This document shows positions 54,865 to 63,276 of a DNA stretch of 64,000 nt, in pieces. Position numbers and translations under genes: made by a program. Each line of letters begins with the position of its first letter. The stretch's first letter is position 1. The notes beneath the pieces are model-generated. The model searched no databases. It was not told the DNA's origin and saw nothing but the letters and a program-made list of their open reading frames with translations. Where the stretch lies: NCBI RefSeq assembly GCF_010587385.1, contig NZ_CP047475.1, forward strand, positions 434,001 to 498,000, given 5' to 3'. This stretch comes from Vibrio astriarenae (GTDB lineage: Bacteria; Pseudomonadota; Gammaproteobacteria; Enterobacterales; Vibrionaceae).

Positions 54865-54893
54865 GTAAAAAACGGCGCCCTAGGGCACCGTTT
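54865..54893 (-). terminator. terminator of rpiA
   Basis: On the reverse strand AAACGGTGCCC-TA-GGGCGCCGTTTTTTACC, about 50 bases after rpiA and before serA. Confidence 0.82.
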
Positions 54894-54941
54894 AGTAATC
54901 AAGTAACAAAAATCAGCAATTTACTGCTTGCTTGATAGTCA

Positions 54942-55598
54942 TTATTCTTCGATTTTTGCGCCTTCTGGTGTGCCAGTGATAACCACGTCAGCGCCACGAG
55001 CAGCGAATAGGCCTACTGTCACGACACCAACGATGGCATTGATGGTGATTTCCAGTGCTTTAGGATCAGTGATCGCAAGACCGTGTACGTCTAGGATGTC
55101 ACAGCCGTTGTCTGTCACCACACCTTCACGGTAAACAGGGTTGCCGCCGAGTTTTTTCAGCTCACGGGCCACTTGTTCACGAGCCATCGGAATGACTTCG
55201 ACTGGCAGTGGGAACTGACCGAGTACGTCGACAGCTTTAGTATCATCTACGATACAAACAAACTTATCTGAGATTGCAGCAACGATTTTCTCGCGAGTCA
55301 GTGCCGCGCCACCACCTTTGATCATGTCACGTGAAGCATTAATCTCATCTGCACCATCTACATAGACATTCAGTTTTTCTACGTCATTACAGTCGAATAC
55401 AGGAATACCTAGCGCTTCTAACTTCTCTGTTGAAGCCACAGAGCTTGATACAGCACCTTTAATCTCATCCTTGATTGTGCCTAGAGCATCGATGAAGTGG
55501 TTCACGGTAGAGCCTGTACCGACACCAACAATTCCGCCTTTCTCTACGTAGTTCAATGCAGCCCAGCCAGCGGCTTTTTTCATTTCATCTTGAGTCAT
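54942..55598 (-). CDS. rpiA: ribose-5-phosphate isomerase A
   Basis: Interconverts ribose-5-phosphate and ribulose-5-phosphate in the pentose phosphate pathway. It has 218 residues from [15 protein letters not shown], one fewer than E. coli RpiA. An upstream in-frame extension of 13 codons is rejected because GGAG lies before this ATG. Active-site loops are visible as [14 protein letters not shown] near residue 25, YVDGADEIN near 80 and [10 protein letters not shown] near 94. It shares the region with serA on the same strand, as in E. coli. Confidence 0.96.
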   Translation of the reverse strand: MTQDEMKKAAGWAALNYVEKGGIVGVGTGSTVNHFIDALGTIKDEIKGAVSSSVASTEKLEALGIPVFDCNDVEKLNVYVDGADEINASRDMIKGGGAALTREKIVAAISDKFVCIVDDTKAVDVLGQFPLPVEVIPMAREQVARELKKLGGNPVYREGVVTDNGCDILDVHGLAITDPKALEITINAIVGVVTVGLFAARGADVVITGTPEGAKIEE

Positions 55599-55667
55599 GC
55601 TCATCTCCAGGTTTGAGGGTAAAAATTCGACACGCAATCGATTGGGTCGGATTATAGCGAGATTAAC

Positions 55668-56258
55668 TCAAGATTCCCATTGCCATAGGCGACTTGGCGT
55701 AACGATTTTTTGCAACGGAATATCCCAGCTTTCTGTTGGTAGCGACGAGACTTGCTGGCAATCGTGTGCAAGACCAACGGCCTTAGGACCATGATTGTGG
55801 CCTTGAAAAGGTGCCAGGGTGCGATCGTAATAACCGCCCCCCATGCCCAAGCGTTGCCCGTATTTATCAAAGGCAACAAGGGGAGTAAAGATGATGTCGA
55901 GTTCAGAGACAGGAATGATCGCCTCTTTTTTTAACCGTGGTTCAATGATGCCATAGCGGTTGTAGCAAAGCTCTGAGCTTGGCGCATACTCGAGAAAAAG
56001 TAGGTGTCCTTTGGCAAAAGGGTGGATGACAGGCAGGTAGATTTTTTTCCCTGAATGCCAGAGAGCTTCAATCAAAGGTTGGGTATCGAGCTCACCATCT
56101 GTGGCAATATAGAGGGCAATAGCCTGGGCAGACGCCATATCGGGCAGAGAGTTAACTTGTGAGATAAGCTCAATACTGGCTTGGTATTGCTGGTCACTCG
56201 ACAAAGCATTTCTGGCCTGACGAATATGCTGACGGATTTGTTGACGACTTGAGGTCAT
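55668..56258 (-). CDS. fau: 5-formyltetrahydrofolate cyclo-ligase
   Basis: Converts 5-formyl-THF to methenyl-THF with ATP. It has 196 residues with the family signature LGMGGGYYDRTLAPF near residue 133 and the N-terminal RQQIRQHIRQARNALS. In E. coli the gene (ygfA) lies directly downstream of the 6S RNA gene ssrS, and the same order holds here. It is known as a member of the 6S transcript, probably cotranscribed by read-through. Confidence 0.92.
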   Translation of the reverse strand: MTSSRQQIRQHIRQARNALSSDQQYQASIELISQVNSLPDMASAQAIALYIATDGELDTQPLIEALWHSGKKIYLPVIHPFAKGHLLFLEYAPSSELCYNRYGIIEPRLKKEAIIPVSELDIIFTPLVAFDKYGQRLGMGGGYYDRTLAPFQGHNHGPKAVGLAHDCQQVSSLPTESWDIPLQKIVTPSRLWQWES

Positions 56259-56290
56259 AAACTACCCTTCAATTGAAGATGGGTATCGAG

Positions 56291-56476
56291 AGGATACCCC
56301 AGAGTGCCGTTGGGGAAGGGGGCCCTTAAACCAGCTGGTTTAAGGCGGATCAGCAATGTTAACCGTAGGCTTCTCGGTACGGGCCGAGCCTGCTCAATAG
56401 TTATCAAGTACTAACCCTTGGGTATTGCTTATCGGCTCAGGGACGTCAACCCGCTGACGCACACTCCAGGGTAAAT
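56291..56476 (-). ncRNA. ssrS: 6S RNA (regulator of sigma-70 RNA polymerase)
   Basis: 6S RNA binds housekeeping RNA polymerase in stationary phase. Read on the reverse strand, the region contains the conserved segments GTCCCTGAGCCGATA and GCAGGCTCGG-CCCGTACCGAGAAGCC. The ends close as an 11-pair stem, ACCCTGGAGTG with CACTCTGGGGT (one G-U and one U-G pair). It lies between zapA and fau, the location conserved across gammaproteobacteria. The ends are inferred from that stem and could move by a few bases. Confidence 0.92.
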
Positions 56477-56504
56477 GGTTCGAACTTGCCAATGCAGGTT
56501 CAAT

Positions 56505-56822
56505 TTATTCGCTGTGCTGCGTTCCTTGCTTCACATTACTAAGCGCACTATCTAACGATACGGACAGCTGTTCAAGCTTTTTTGTCACCGAATCGAGACT
56601 TTGTTTGGCTTCACCATCCTTGCTATGCAGTTCGTAGCAGATGTTGAGAGCTGTAAAGGTAAGAAGTTGCACTTCATTGGTAATTTTAGTCTTTGAGCTC
56701 ATCTCTTTAAGACGTTCATCCAAGTCGCGTGCTGCTTTAGCGAGAGACTCTTCTTCTCCTGCTGGGCAACTCACTTGGGTTCGTTTACCTAAAATCTCTA
56801 CTTCTACCGCTTGGCTACTCAT
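56505..56822 (-). CDS. zapA: cell division protein ZapA
   Basis: ZapA cross-links FtsZ filaments in the division ring. The 105 residues fit (E. coli 109). An N-terminal globular beta-alpha domain (VEVEILGKRTQVSCPAGEEESL) is followed by a long helix and coiled coil at about residues 50-95. It is divergent from ygfB and directly upstream of the 6S RNA, the conserved order. Confidence 0.93.
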   Translation of the reverse strand: MSSQAVEVEILGKRTQVSCPAGEEESLAKAARDLDERLKEMSSKTKITNEVQLLTFTALNICYELHSKDGEAKQSLDSVTKKLEQLSVSLDSALSNVKQGTQHSE

Positions 56823-57073
56823 GATGACCTAACTCGTTTCGCGCTGTTTGGTCCCCTACCTTGGGTGACCGAGGTGAAAACTATAGGAAAACCCATAGTA
56901 AGATTCAAGCTTTTCCGGCTCTCAGTATGTCAAAGCGTAAGCAAGTAAACACTTCTGGGACAGTTCTTCATCACATTGTTTATCTGCTCGCCAATTTCTA
57001 TTCTGCATCTTTTTGCTTTCTGGTGGAAATGGTACGATGCAGGATTAAATTATTAGACTTTTTGGGCCATACC

Positions 57074-57649
57074 ATGACGACAAGTTCACTCCCTTCTTAC
57101 TTCGATGCCGCACAATCTTTACAACAATCGGCTCTTGCCGTTTCTCCAGCTGAGATGCACGGTTTATTGGTTGGTATGATCAGTGGCGGTATCAATGTCG
57201 ATGATCAGACTTGGCAAGGTGTTCTTTATGATTACACCAATGAGGGAATGGGGTGGCCGCAAACAGCAATCGCGATTGCACAAAACTGTTTTGATTTGAG
57301 TAAGCAAGAGTTGATGGGTAGTGGGATGGAGATGACTCTGTTCTTACCTGAAGATGAACAAGCTACTTTGATGGAAATGGCGGACTCTTTGGCGGAGTGG
57401 GTGAACCACTTTATCTCAGGTCTTGGTTTAGTGAGTGCTAACATCAAAAAGTTACCTAACGACGCGAAAGAAGCACTGGGGGATCTCGAAGAGATTGCCA
57501 AGCTAGGGATCGATGAAGAAGATGACATGGAAGAGCAGGCGCTGTTGCTCGAACAGGTGATTGAACACGTAAAAGCGTGTGTTCTGACCATTCATGCAGA
57601 GCTAGGGCAGAAGCCAAAAGACGAAGAGCCTAAATCAACGATTCACTAA
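57074..57649 (+). CDS. ygfB: UPF0149 family protein YgfB
   Basis: A 191-residue acidic helical protein of the UPF0149/YecA-like group, like E. coli YgfB (about 194). Conserved parts are SPAEMHGLLVGMISGG near residue 26 and the acidic GIDEEDDMEEQALLLEQVIEHVK near the C-terminus. The biochemical function is unclear. A longer in-frame start at 56861 runs into the zapA promoter region and is rejected; this ATG gives the family length and N-terminus. It is followed by ubiH, 28 bases later. Confidence 0.88.
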   Translation: MTTSSLPSYFDAAQSLQQSALAVSPAEMHGLLVGMISGGINVDDQTWQGVLYDYTNEGMGWPQTAIAIAQNCFDLSKQELMGSGMEMTLFLPEDEQATLMEMADSLAEWVNHFISGLGLVSANIKKLPNDAKEALGDLEEIAKLGIDEEDDMEEQALLLEQVIEHVKACVLTIHAELGQKPKDEEPKSTIH

Positions 57650-57677
57650 TTCGTGGCAACTAAATAAGGAAGTGGAT

Positions 57678-58856
57678 GTGAAGCACTATGATGTGATCAT
57701 CTCTGGTGGCGCAATGGCCGGGGCAACCTTGGCATTGGCATTGGACAAACAAGCCCAAGGTGCCTTGTCGATTGCGATAGTGGAGGCCTATCAAACGGAT
57801 CATGAGCAGCATCCAGGTTTTGACGCGCGGGCAATTGCTTTGTCGCATGGCACCGTCGATATTCTCAAGCGGTTCGACTTATGGAAAGATGTGTCTTCGG
57901 TTGCTACCGCGATTGAGCAGATTCATGTGTCTGACCGTGGTCATGCTGGAATGACGGAAATTGCTCACAGTGATATTCCGGTGCCTGCATTGGGGTATGT
58001 GGTTGAACTTGCTGATGTTGGCCGCTTATATCATCAGCGTATTCAATCATCTCAAAACATCGAACTCCTCTGTCCTGACTCGATTGCCCAGTTGAATCGC
58101 TTTAGTGATCGGGTCGAACTGAAATTAACCTCGCAAAAAGAGATCAGTGGTCAGTTACTGGTTGCCGCTGATGGGGCTTTTTCTCCGATTTGCGATGCAG
58201 TTAAACTGCAGCAGAATCAGGTAGATTTTGAACAGGTCGCCGTGATTGCTAACGTGGTTTGCCAGCAAGCACATCAAGGGCGAGCTTTCGAGCGTTTTAC
58301 TGAATCAGGCCCCGTCGCTCTACTTCCTATGAGCGAGAATCGCATGTCTTTGGTATGGTGCCTGCCACCTGCAGAGGCCGACAAGGTTTTACAGATGGAT
58401 GACAAAGCATTCCTTAGTCGGCTACAAGAGGCTTTTGGTTGGCGTTTAGGTGCTATCAGCGCAACGGGCGAGCGGTCGAGTTATCCACTGATTTTGCGCT
58501 ATCGCCCTCAAATTATCTCTCATCGTCTTGCTGTTGTTGGTAACGCTGCTCAAGCGCTTCACCCTATCGCTGGTCAGGGTTTTAATCTGGGTATCCGGGA
58601 TGTCGCGAGTTTAGTTGATGAGATTGGGTTACAGCTTGCTGACCCAGGTGATTATTCGGTACTTTCTCGTTATCAAGCAAGACGCACCGACGATCGTGAA
58701 ACGACCATTGGACTCACCTCGGGGTTAGTCAGACTCTTTTCAAATGATTGGTGGCCAACTCGCCTAGGGCGTAACGTTGGGCTTTTTTGCGCCGATGCAT
58801 TACCACCATTAAAACAGCCACTACTGAACCGAACGCTTGGTTTAGTTGAGCGCTAA
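57678..58856 (+). CDS. ubiH: 2-octaprenyl-6-methoxyphenol hydroxylase
   Basis: Flavin-dependent hydroxylase in ubiquinone synthesis, 392 residues. The FAD-binding Rossmann motif is VIISGGAMAGATLAL (residues 5-19), the GD-type motif NAAQALHPIAGQGFNLG lies near residue 285, and VSDRGHAGM matches the UbiH subgroup as I recall it. I start at the GTG at 57678, six to eight bases after AAGGA; a GTG two codons earlier is too close to that site. In E. coli pepP lies between ygfB and ubiH; here it does not. Confidence 0.93.
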   Translation: MKHYDVIISGGAMAGATLALALDKQAQGALSIAIVEAYQTDHEQHPGFDARAIALSHGTVDILKRFDLWKDVSSVATAIEQIHVSDRGHAGMTEIAHSDIPVPALGYVVELADVGRLYHQRIQSSQNIELLCPDSIAQLNRFSDRVELKLTSQKEISGQLLVAADGAFSPICDAVKLQQNQVDFEQVAVIANVVCQQAHQGRAFERFTESGPVALLPMSENRMSLVWCLPPAEADKVLQMDDKAFLSRLQEAFGWRLGAISATGERSSYPLILRYRPQIISHRLAVVGNAAQALHPIAGQGFNLGIRDVASLVDEIGLQLADPGDYSVLSRYQARRTDDRETTIGLTSGLVRLFSNDWWPTRLGRNVGLFCADALPPLKQPLLNRTLGLVER

Positions 58857-58869
58857 TAAAGGAAGAATT

Positions 58870-60093
58870 ATGATGCAAAGTGTTGATATCGCCATCGTTG
58901 GCGGTGGTATGGTTGGACTGACGCTTGCAGCCGCTCTGAAGAATACAGATTTAAGAATAGCAGTGATTGAAGGCCAAGAGCCGAGTGAATCATTTGCTGA
59001 GCTGCCAGACCTTCGCGTTTCCGCCTTAAGTCGTTCTAGTGAGAATATTTTACAACGAGTTGGCGCATGGTCTGCGATGACTCAACGACGTTTGGCCCCA
59101 TATTCAGCCATGGAGGTATGGGAGCGTGATAGCTTTGCTCGAATTGAGTTTAATGCAAAGCATCTTGCGCAGCCAGACCTTGGTCATATTGTAGAGAATC
59201 GTGTGGTTCAGCTGTCACTCTTAGAACAAGTAAAGCAGCAGGCTAATGTGAGTCTATTTATGCCCAACCGATGCCAGAGCTTGGTGATGAGTGAACGCGA
59301 AGCATGGTTGACGTTAGACAATGGGCAGGCATTGACGGCAAAGCTTGTTGTCGGTGCTGACGGTGCGAACTCCTGGGTGCGCAAACAACTCGATATTCCT
59401 TTGACAAGCTGGGACTATGGACATAGTGCAATTGTCGCAAACATTCGTACTACTGAGCCTCACAGCAAAGTGGCTCGTCAAATCTTTACCCCGCAAGGAC
59501 CGCTGGCTTTTCTGCCTTTAGAGGATGAGCATCTTTGCTCGATTGTGTGGTCAATTGACCCAAGTCGTGCTGAACAACTGGTGACGATGAGTGATGAAGA
59601 GTTCAATAAAGCGCTAACGGTTCAATTCGATAATAAGTTGGGGTTGTGCAAGGTGGAAGGAGAGCGTGCTGCTTTTCCGTTAAAAATGCGTTACGCACGA
59701 GACTTTACTTGTGAGCGTGTTGCCCTAGTTGGAGATGCTGCTCATACCATTCATCCACTGGCTGGTCAGGGGGTAAATCTTGGTTTGCTTGATGCTGCAA
59801 GTCTCGCGCAGGAAATTACGCAGATTTGGCAACAAGGCAAAGATATCGGTAGCAAGCAGCAGCTACGCAGCTATGAGCGCTGGAGAAAAGCAGAAGCGGC
59901 GAAAATGATCGCGGCAATGCAGGGCTTTAAAGACCTATTCAGTGGTGATAACCCAGCGAAGAAGTTGGTTCGTGGACTGGGAATGCAATTTATTGGTCAT
60001 CTACCTGGTGCAAAAGATGAAATTATGAAGCGTGCATTAGGGTTAAAAGGTGAGTTGCCTAATTTAGCTCGACCTGACTGTAAATCTTTGTAG
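58870..60093 (+). CDS. ubiI: ubiquinone C5 hydroxylase (2-octaprenylphenol hydroxylase)
   Basis: UbiI (formerly VisC) hydroxylates C5 of the ubiquinone ring. It has 407 residues. The FAD motif is DIAIVGGGMVGLTLA at residues 5-18, with the NADPH/FAD region LVGDAAHTIHPLAGQGVNLG near 285 and GANSWVRKQLDIPLTSWDYGH, close to E. coli UbiI. It starts at MMQSVD, 13 bases after ubiH with AAGGAA upstream. UbiH and UbiI are paralogues, so the assignment rests on recalled residues. Confidence 0.93.
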   Translation: MMQSVDIAIVGGGMVGLTLAAALKNTDLRIAVIEGQEPSESFAELPDLRVSALSRSSENILQRVGAWSAMTQRRLAPYSAMEVWERDSFARIEFNAKHLAQPDLGHIVENRVVQLSLLEQVKQQANVSLFMPNRCQSLVMSEREAWLTLDNGQALTAKLVVGADGANSWVRKQLDIPLTSWDYGHSAIVANIRTTEPHSKVARQIFTPQGPLAFLPLEDEHLCSIVWSIDPSRAEQLVTMSDEEFNKALTVQFDNKLGLCKVEGERAAFPLKMRYARDFTCERVALVGDAAHTIHPLAGQGVNLGLLDAASLAQEITQIWQQGKDIGSKQQLRSYERWRKAEAAKMIAAMQGFKDLFSGDNPAKKLVRGLGMQFIGHLPGAKDEIMKRALGLKGELPNLARPDCKSL

Positions 60094-60132
60094 TGTTTAG
60101 TTTCAAGGTAGCGTGTTTGATACCTATAAAAT

Positions 60133-60162
60133 TAAAAAAGGAGACAATTTGTCTCCTTTTTA
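60133..60162. terminator. bidirectional terminator between ubiI and the ytfK-like gene
   Basis: AAAAGGAGAC-AATTT-GTCTCCTTTT with A-run and T-run on both sides. Confidence 0.88.
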
Positions 60163-60169
60163 GTATCTA

Positions 60170-60373
60170 TTAGTAAGCCAGTTTGAGTTTCATTACTTCA
60201 CTGTTTATCTCTTTAACCGCCTTGTAGTGTCTTTGTTCAGCATGCTCTGGAATGACCAGTTTACCGTTGTCAAATTCAAATTTTCCAATGCCGTTGATAT
60301 AAATTCTTCCCTTGAATAATCGAGTTACATGTTTCGCTATTAAGCCTGGAATATAGCGTTTGAACAGTCTCAT
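60170..60373 (-). CDS. DUF1107 family protein, YtfK-like
   Basis: A 67-residue basic protein. The N-terminus MRLFKRYIPGLIAKHV, the middle FKGRIYINGIGKFEFDNGKLVIP and the end KEINSEVMKL align by eye with the 68-residue E. coli YtfK (DUF1107). In E. coli YtfK is reported to stimulate (p)ppGpp synthesis by SpoT during phosphate or fatty-acid limitation. Whether that holds here is unknown. Downstream it meets ubiI through a bidirectional terminator. The 315-base stretch upstream up to the sRNA candidate may contain its promoter; two copies of TTTTACGTCAA lie there. Confidence 0.78.
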   Translation of the reverse strand: MRLFKRYIPGLIAKHVTRLFKGRIYINGIGKFEFDNGKLVIPEHAEQRHYKAVKEINSEVMKLKLAY

Positions 60374-60691
60374 TTATGCATTTTCCTTATTTGCCTTTAT
60401 GCGAGCATTATAGATAACTGCTCTCCAAAAAAGTGTGATTAATTGGACGGATCGGTTATCAAACTCAACTTGTTTGGATATTTGTGCTTAGTCAGACAGT
60501 TTTTACGTCAAAAGTTCCAAATTGAGTGATCTCTACCTCAATATTTTTTATCGCAGAGAACTTATGATTTTGCTGCTTACAAGACCGATTTTACGTCAAG
60601 TCCATGTAATTACTGTGTTATTTCTCTAGCTAGTGATGGATAGCTCTAACTTTACTCTTTGTGGGAGACGTCATGACGAAGGATTGAGGCG
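60374..60691. other. intergenic region upstream of the ytfK-like gene
   Basis: About 318 bases without a gene. The 11-base word TTTTACGTCAA occurs twice in direct orientation, at about 60500-60510 and 60589-60599. No convincing -35/-10 pair was placed, and no leader peptide is obvious. Confidence 0.4.
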
Positions 60692-60875
60692 AAAAAAAGC
60701 CCGCACAATAAGTTGTACGGGCGAATAGTCACAGATGCATTACACAAAAAGTGGATATTCTGAAAAAATCAGTGGATTCACTTTGATGTTGGCTCCCAAG
60801 CTCACCTTGGATGGAGACAGCACACTTCCTAACCAACATATCTACGATATCGCATAGATCTAGCTGTGACTAGTT
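60692..60875 (-). ncRNA. candidate small RNA, unidentified
   Basis: On the reverse strand a stretch of about 185 bases between ybaK-like and the ytfK-like gene ends in a full Rho-independent terminator, GCCCGTACAA-CTTA-TTGTGCGGGC followed by TTTTTTT (60692-60722). An 8-base arm AGTCACAG (60871 to 60864) is complementary to CTGTGACT (60734 to 60727), closing a long domain. Inside, ATGTTGG pairs with CCAACAT (60839 to 60786), holding a smaller CTCC-GGAG/CCAAG-CTTGG stem. A TTGCAT and TTTAAAT pair (17-base spacing) lies at the 5' end as a possible promoter. I do not recognise the family, and no riboswitch core is apparent. It contains no long reading frame. Confidence 0.55.
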
Positions 60876-60987
60876 ATGATTTAAAAATGAATAAAAATTC
60901 CATGCAAGTAAAGTAATTTATGCGATGCAGTTTGCACTTTTGGCTATGTAACAAAGTGTAAGTTGCAAAAAGTGCGTTCTTTTCGGT

Positions 60988-61461
60988 TTAGCGACAGATA
61001 TCGCCGAGGCGAGGTTGGCAGAGCTCGACTAAATCTTGAGAAGACAATGCAATCCCAGCTAAACGTTGACCGCTACTGATGGTGACGTGTTGAAGTTGAG
61101 TTAATTGGTTATCGAATACAATGGGCATAGGCTGCTTGAGCAGCAGCGGGGCAACACAGCCGACTTGATAACCTGTGGTCGTTTGTAGCTGATCTAATCC
61201 TACGCAGGTCATGCGTCGCCAGTTGAGGATGGCTCGTACCTTTTTCGGGTCGACACTCAGATCACCAGGCACGCAAGCCAGAGCGTAACGATTGCCCATA
61301 TCCCGCAACAAAATCGATTTGACCATTTGGTTAGGAGAAATACCACGCGCATGCGCGGTATCTTCGATAGAGATGGTTTCGACTTGTTGCTCAAGAAGCT
61401 TGAAAGGGATGTTCTTCTTGATCAATAGGTCGATAATGGGCGTGTTGATTTTACTCATCAT
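60988..61461 (-). CDS. YbaK/EbsC family aminoacyl-tRNA deacylase
   Basis: A 157-residue single-domain protein of the YbaK/ProX editing family, which hydrolyses mischarged prolyl-tRNAs (for example Cys-tRNA-Pro). Conserved parts include HARGISPNQMVKSILLRD near residue 38 and the C-terminal ISSGQRLAGIALSSQDLVEL. YbaK-type and ProXp-type members are hard to tell apart by eye, so I leave the symbol blank. It overlaps ygfZ by 11 bases, with tandem ATGs at the overlap. Confidence 0.85.
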   Translation of the reverse strand: MMSKINTPIIDLLIKKNIPFKLLEQQVETISIEDTAHARGISPNQMVKSILLRDMGNRYALACVPGDLSVDPKKVRAILNWRRMTCVGLDQLQTTTGYQVGCVAPLLLKQPMPIVFDNQLTQLQHVTISSGQRLAGIALSSQDLVELCQPRLGDICR

Positions 61462-62425
61462 CGGCCAGTGAGTATGGAAGAGGTGCCACTTCCCACAAGC
61501 TACTTTCTGTACCCGCTAGGCGCAGTTGAGTATCCGCATCCAGATTGTTCGGTGCGATCAACAAACCTACGACACGACCATCTGAGTATTGATAGTGGGT
61601 GAGTAATTGGCCAACGGTACGCCAGTTTTCACCAACAGAGCGCTCAATGTTAATGGCTTCACCAGCATTGATAGCTTCACTCGATGTGCTCTCAACAATG
61701 ACCATTTGACGCTTGTTCATACCACGGTACTTGGCACGTGCAACGGTTTCTTGGCCTGTGTAGCAACCCTTCGAGAAGCTAATCCCGTTAATTGCTTGTA
61801 AGTTCACCGCTTGCGGGATGTGCTCATTTTGGGCAAAGTCCTCGATGACGGGATAGGCTTCTTTGACATCCAGTAGTGACCAAAGGCTATTATCACAAAG
61901 CGTCGCTTCTGTGTTGTCGACAAGCTCTGAAGCTTGCTCTGTATTGATAGCGATCAACCAGCGTAGTTCGCTGACTTTTACCGCCGTCCCACCTTTGATT
62001 TGACGCACATCACCTGTGCTATCGCTGATGCTATCGATAAAGGATTGAGCGGCTTGTCCGATAACGCCAAGCAGAACATCGTGTGACTCTTCAATGACGA
62101 CTTTCGAGAATACGGCATACTTTTTCAGTTCAACGAGCTCTTTTGCAATCGCAGATTTGGGCTGGAACATGGCATAGCCTGCTCCGTGGTGAAATAAGCG
62201 GAAGGCAGACCAGGTTTTTCCTTTTGCGTCACAGTGAGCGCCAAGGGTAGATTGATCGCTCGCGAGGGTCACGACATCACAGGTGACTTGGCCTTGAAGG
62301 TATGACTTTTTATCGTCTCCAAGCATTGTGATCATGCCCCACTGGGTTAGGTGGCTGATCGCCAGTTCAGGCAGTGCATCATTCGCTGTGAGTGTGAGAG
62401 GTTTGAAGCGAGTATTCCAGTCCAT
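61451..62425 (-). CDS. ygfZ: folate-binding YgfZ family protein
   Basis: YgfZ is a folate-dependent protein of the glycine-cleavage T-protein fold that helps maintain some iron-sulphur enzymes. The 324 residues match E. coli YgfZ (326). The diagnostic motif KGCYTGQE, with its essential cysteine, is in FSKGCYTGQETVARAKYRGM near residue 225. It is divergent from sdhE, as in E. coli. It is cotranscribed with the downstream YbaK-like gene. Confidence 0.95.
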   Translation of the reverse strand: MDWNTRFKPLTLTANDALPELAISHLTQWGMITMLGDDKKSYLQGQVTCDVVTLASDQSTLGAHCDAKGKTWSAFRLFHHGAGYAMFQPKSAIAKELVELKKYAVFSKVVIEESHDVLLGVIGQAAQSFIDSISDSTGDVRQIKGGTAVKVSELRWLIAINTEQASELVDNTEATLCDNSLWSLLDVKEAYPVIEDFAQNEHIPQAVNLQAINGISFSKGCYTGQETVARAKYRGMNKRQMVIVESTSSEAINAGEAINIERSVGENWRTVGQLLTHYQYSDGRVVGLLIAPNNLDADTQLRLAGTESSLWEVAPLPYSLADDE

Positions 62426-62603
62426 AAGTTATTGCCTTCATCTCAAATGTTTCAATCATGGTAAACCTGTATGTGAGGGCGCTTCAAGCGTCTTCAATAG
62501 TTAGGTGAAAAAAACTTTGGTGTAAACAGAACGTGATTTAGGTTGTGGCATTTTTAGATTTGATTGATACACTCAGCAGATAACTATTGGTAGAGGATGA
62601 ACG

Positions 62604-62864
62604 ATGTATACTCAGGAAGATAAAGCACGTATCAAGTGGGCTTGTCGACGTGGCATGCTTGAACTTGATGTGGTTATTATGCCGTTCTTTGAAGAGTGCT
62701 TTAACACGTTAAGCGAATCAGAGCAGCAAGATTTTGTTTCGTTGCTAGAGTGCGATGACCCCGATCTGTTTACTTGGGTAATGGGACACGGTCGCAGTGA
62801 AAATCTTAGCCATGCGTCTATGGTAGATAAGATCGTTGCACACAACCTCTCAAAAGTACGTTAA
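62604..62864 (+). CDS. sdhE: succinate dehydrogenase assembly factor SdhE
   Basis: SdhE (YgfY, the bacterial counterpart of Sdh5) promotes covalent attachment of FAD to SdhA and FrdA. It has 86 residues with the conserved RGMLELDVVIMPF segment near residue 14. Its neighbours ygfZ and ygfX are the same as in E. coli, and its ending overlaps ygfX. Confidence 0.94.
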   Translation: MYTQEDKARIKWACRRGMLELDVVIMPFFEECFNTLSESEQQDFVSLLECDDPDLFTWVMGHGRSENLSHASMVDKIVAHNLSKVR

Positions 62865-63276
62865 TTTAACACTGACACCCACACCGACAGCCCAACTGAT
62901 TGCTCTTGCCCTACTTAGCGGTGCAATTTGGGCTGTTTCTATATCGGCTATCCCTCTTGTTGCCTGCGTGCCACTTCTATTTGCGCTTCTGCGTTTCGTT
63001 TCTCAAAGACGTTTGTTTCCGCCTAACCTGGAAGGACATGTGTCATTAAAATCACGGCAAAGGCTTGTGGTGCGTCACAGTAACCGCCGTTGTGAGTATT
63101 TTCGTGTGACAAAAAGTCAGCAGCTACTATCGGAGTGGTTGATAGTAGTGGATTTTGATGATGGTCGTCGGAGGTTGATTTGGCGGCATAGTCTTGCAGA
63201 ACAACATTACCGCCAATTTATCCGTTGGTTGCAGCAAGGCGAGGTGGCCATGCTGCAACATCAGCGCTTACTCTGA
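62836..63276 (+). CDS. YgfX family membrane protein
   Basis: A 146-residue protein, with two membrane segments in the N-terminal third ([32 protein letters not shown], about residues 20-55), then a soluble part with several arginines. In E. coli YgfX is described as a partner of SdhE and as a toxin-like inhibitor of division. The start codon is TTG, inside the end of sdhE, and no ATG is nearby, so it is probably translated by coupling. Its last nine bases overlap the 3' end of nadB on the opposite strand. Confidence 0.82.
   Translation: MHTTSQKYVNLTLTPTPTAQLIALALLSGAIWAVSISAIPLVACVPLLFALLRFVSQRRLFPPNLEGHVSLKSRQRLVVRHSNRRCEYFRVTKSQQLLSEWLIVVDFDDGRRRLIWRHSLAEQHYRQFIRWLQQGEVAMLQHQRLL

Noticed and set aside
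57672..57674. GTG two codons earlier as the ubiH start
   Set aside because: It lies only about three bases after the AAGGA ribosome-binding site, too close for initiation; the GTG at 57678 has proper spacing.
60692..60875. Riboswitch upstream of the ytfK-like gene
   Set aside because: The terminator lies about 320 bases before that gene, and I see no conserved riboswitch core; a separate sRNA fits better.
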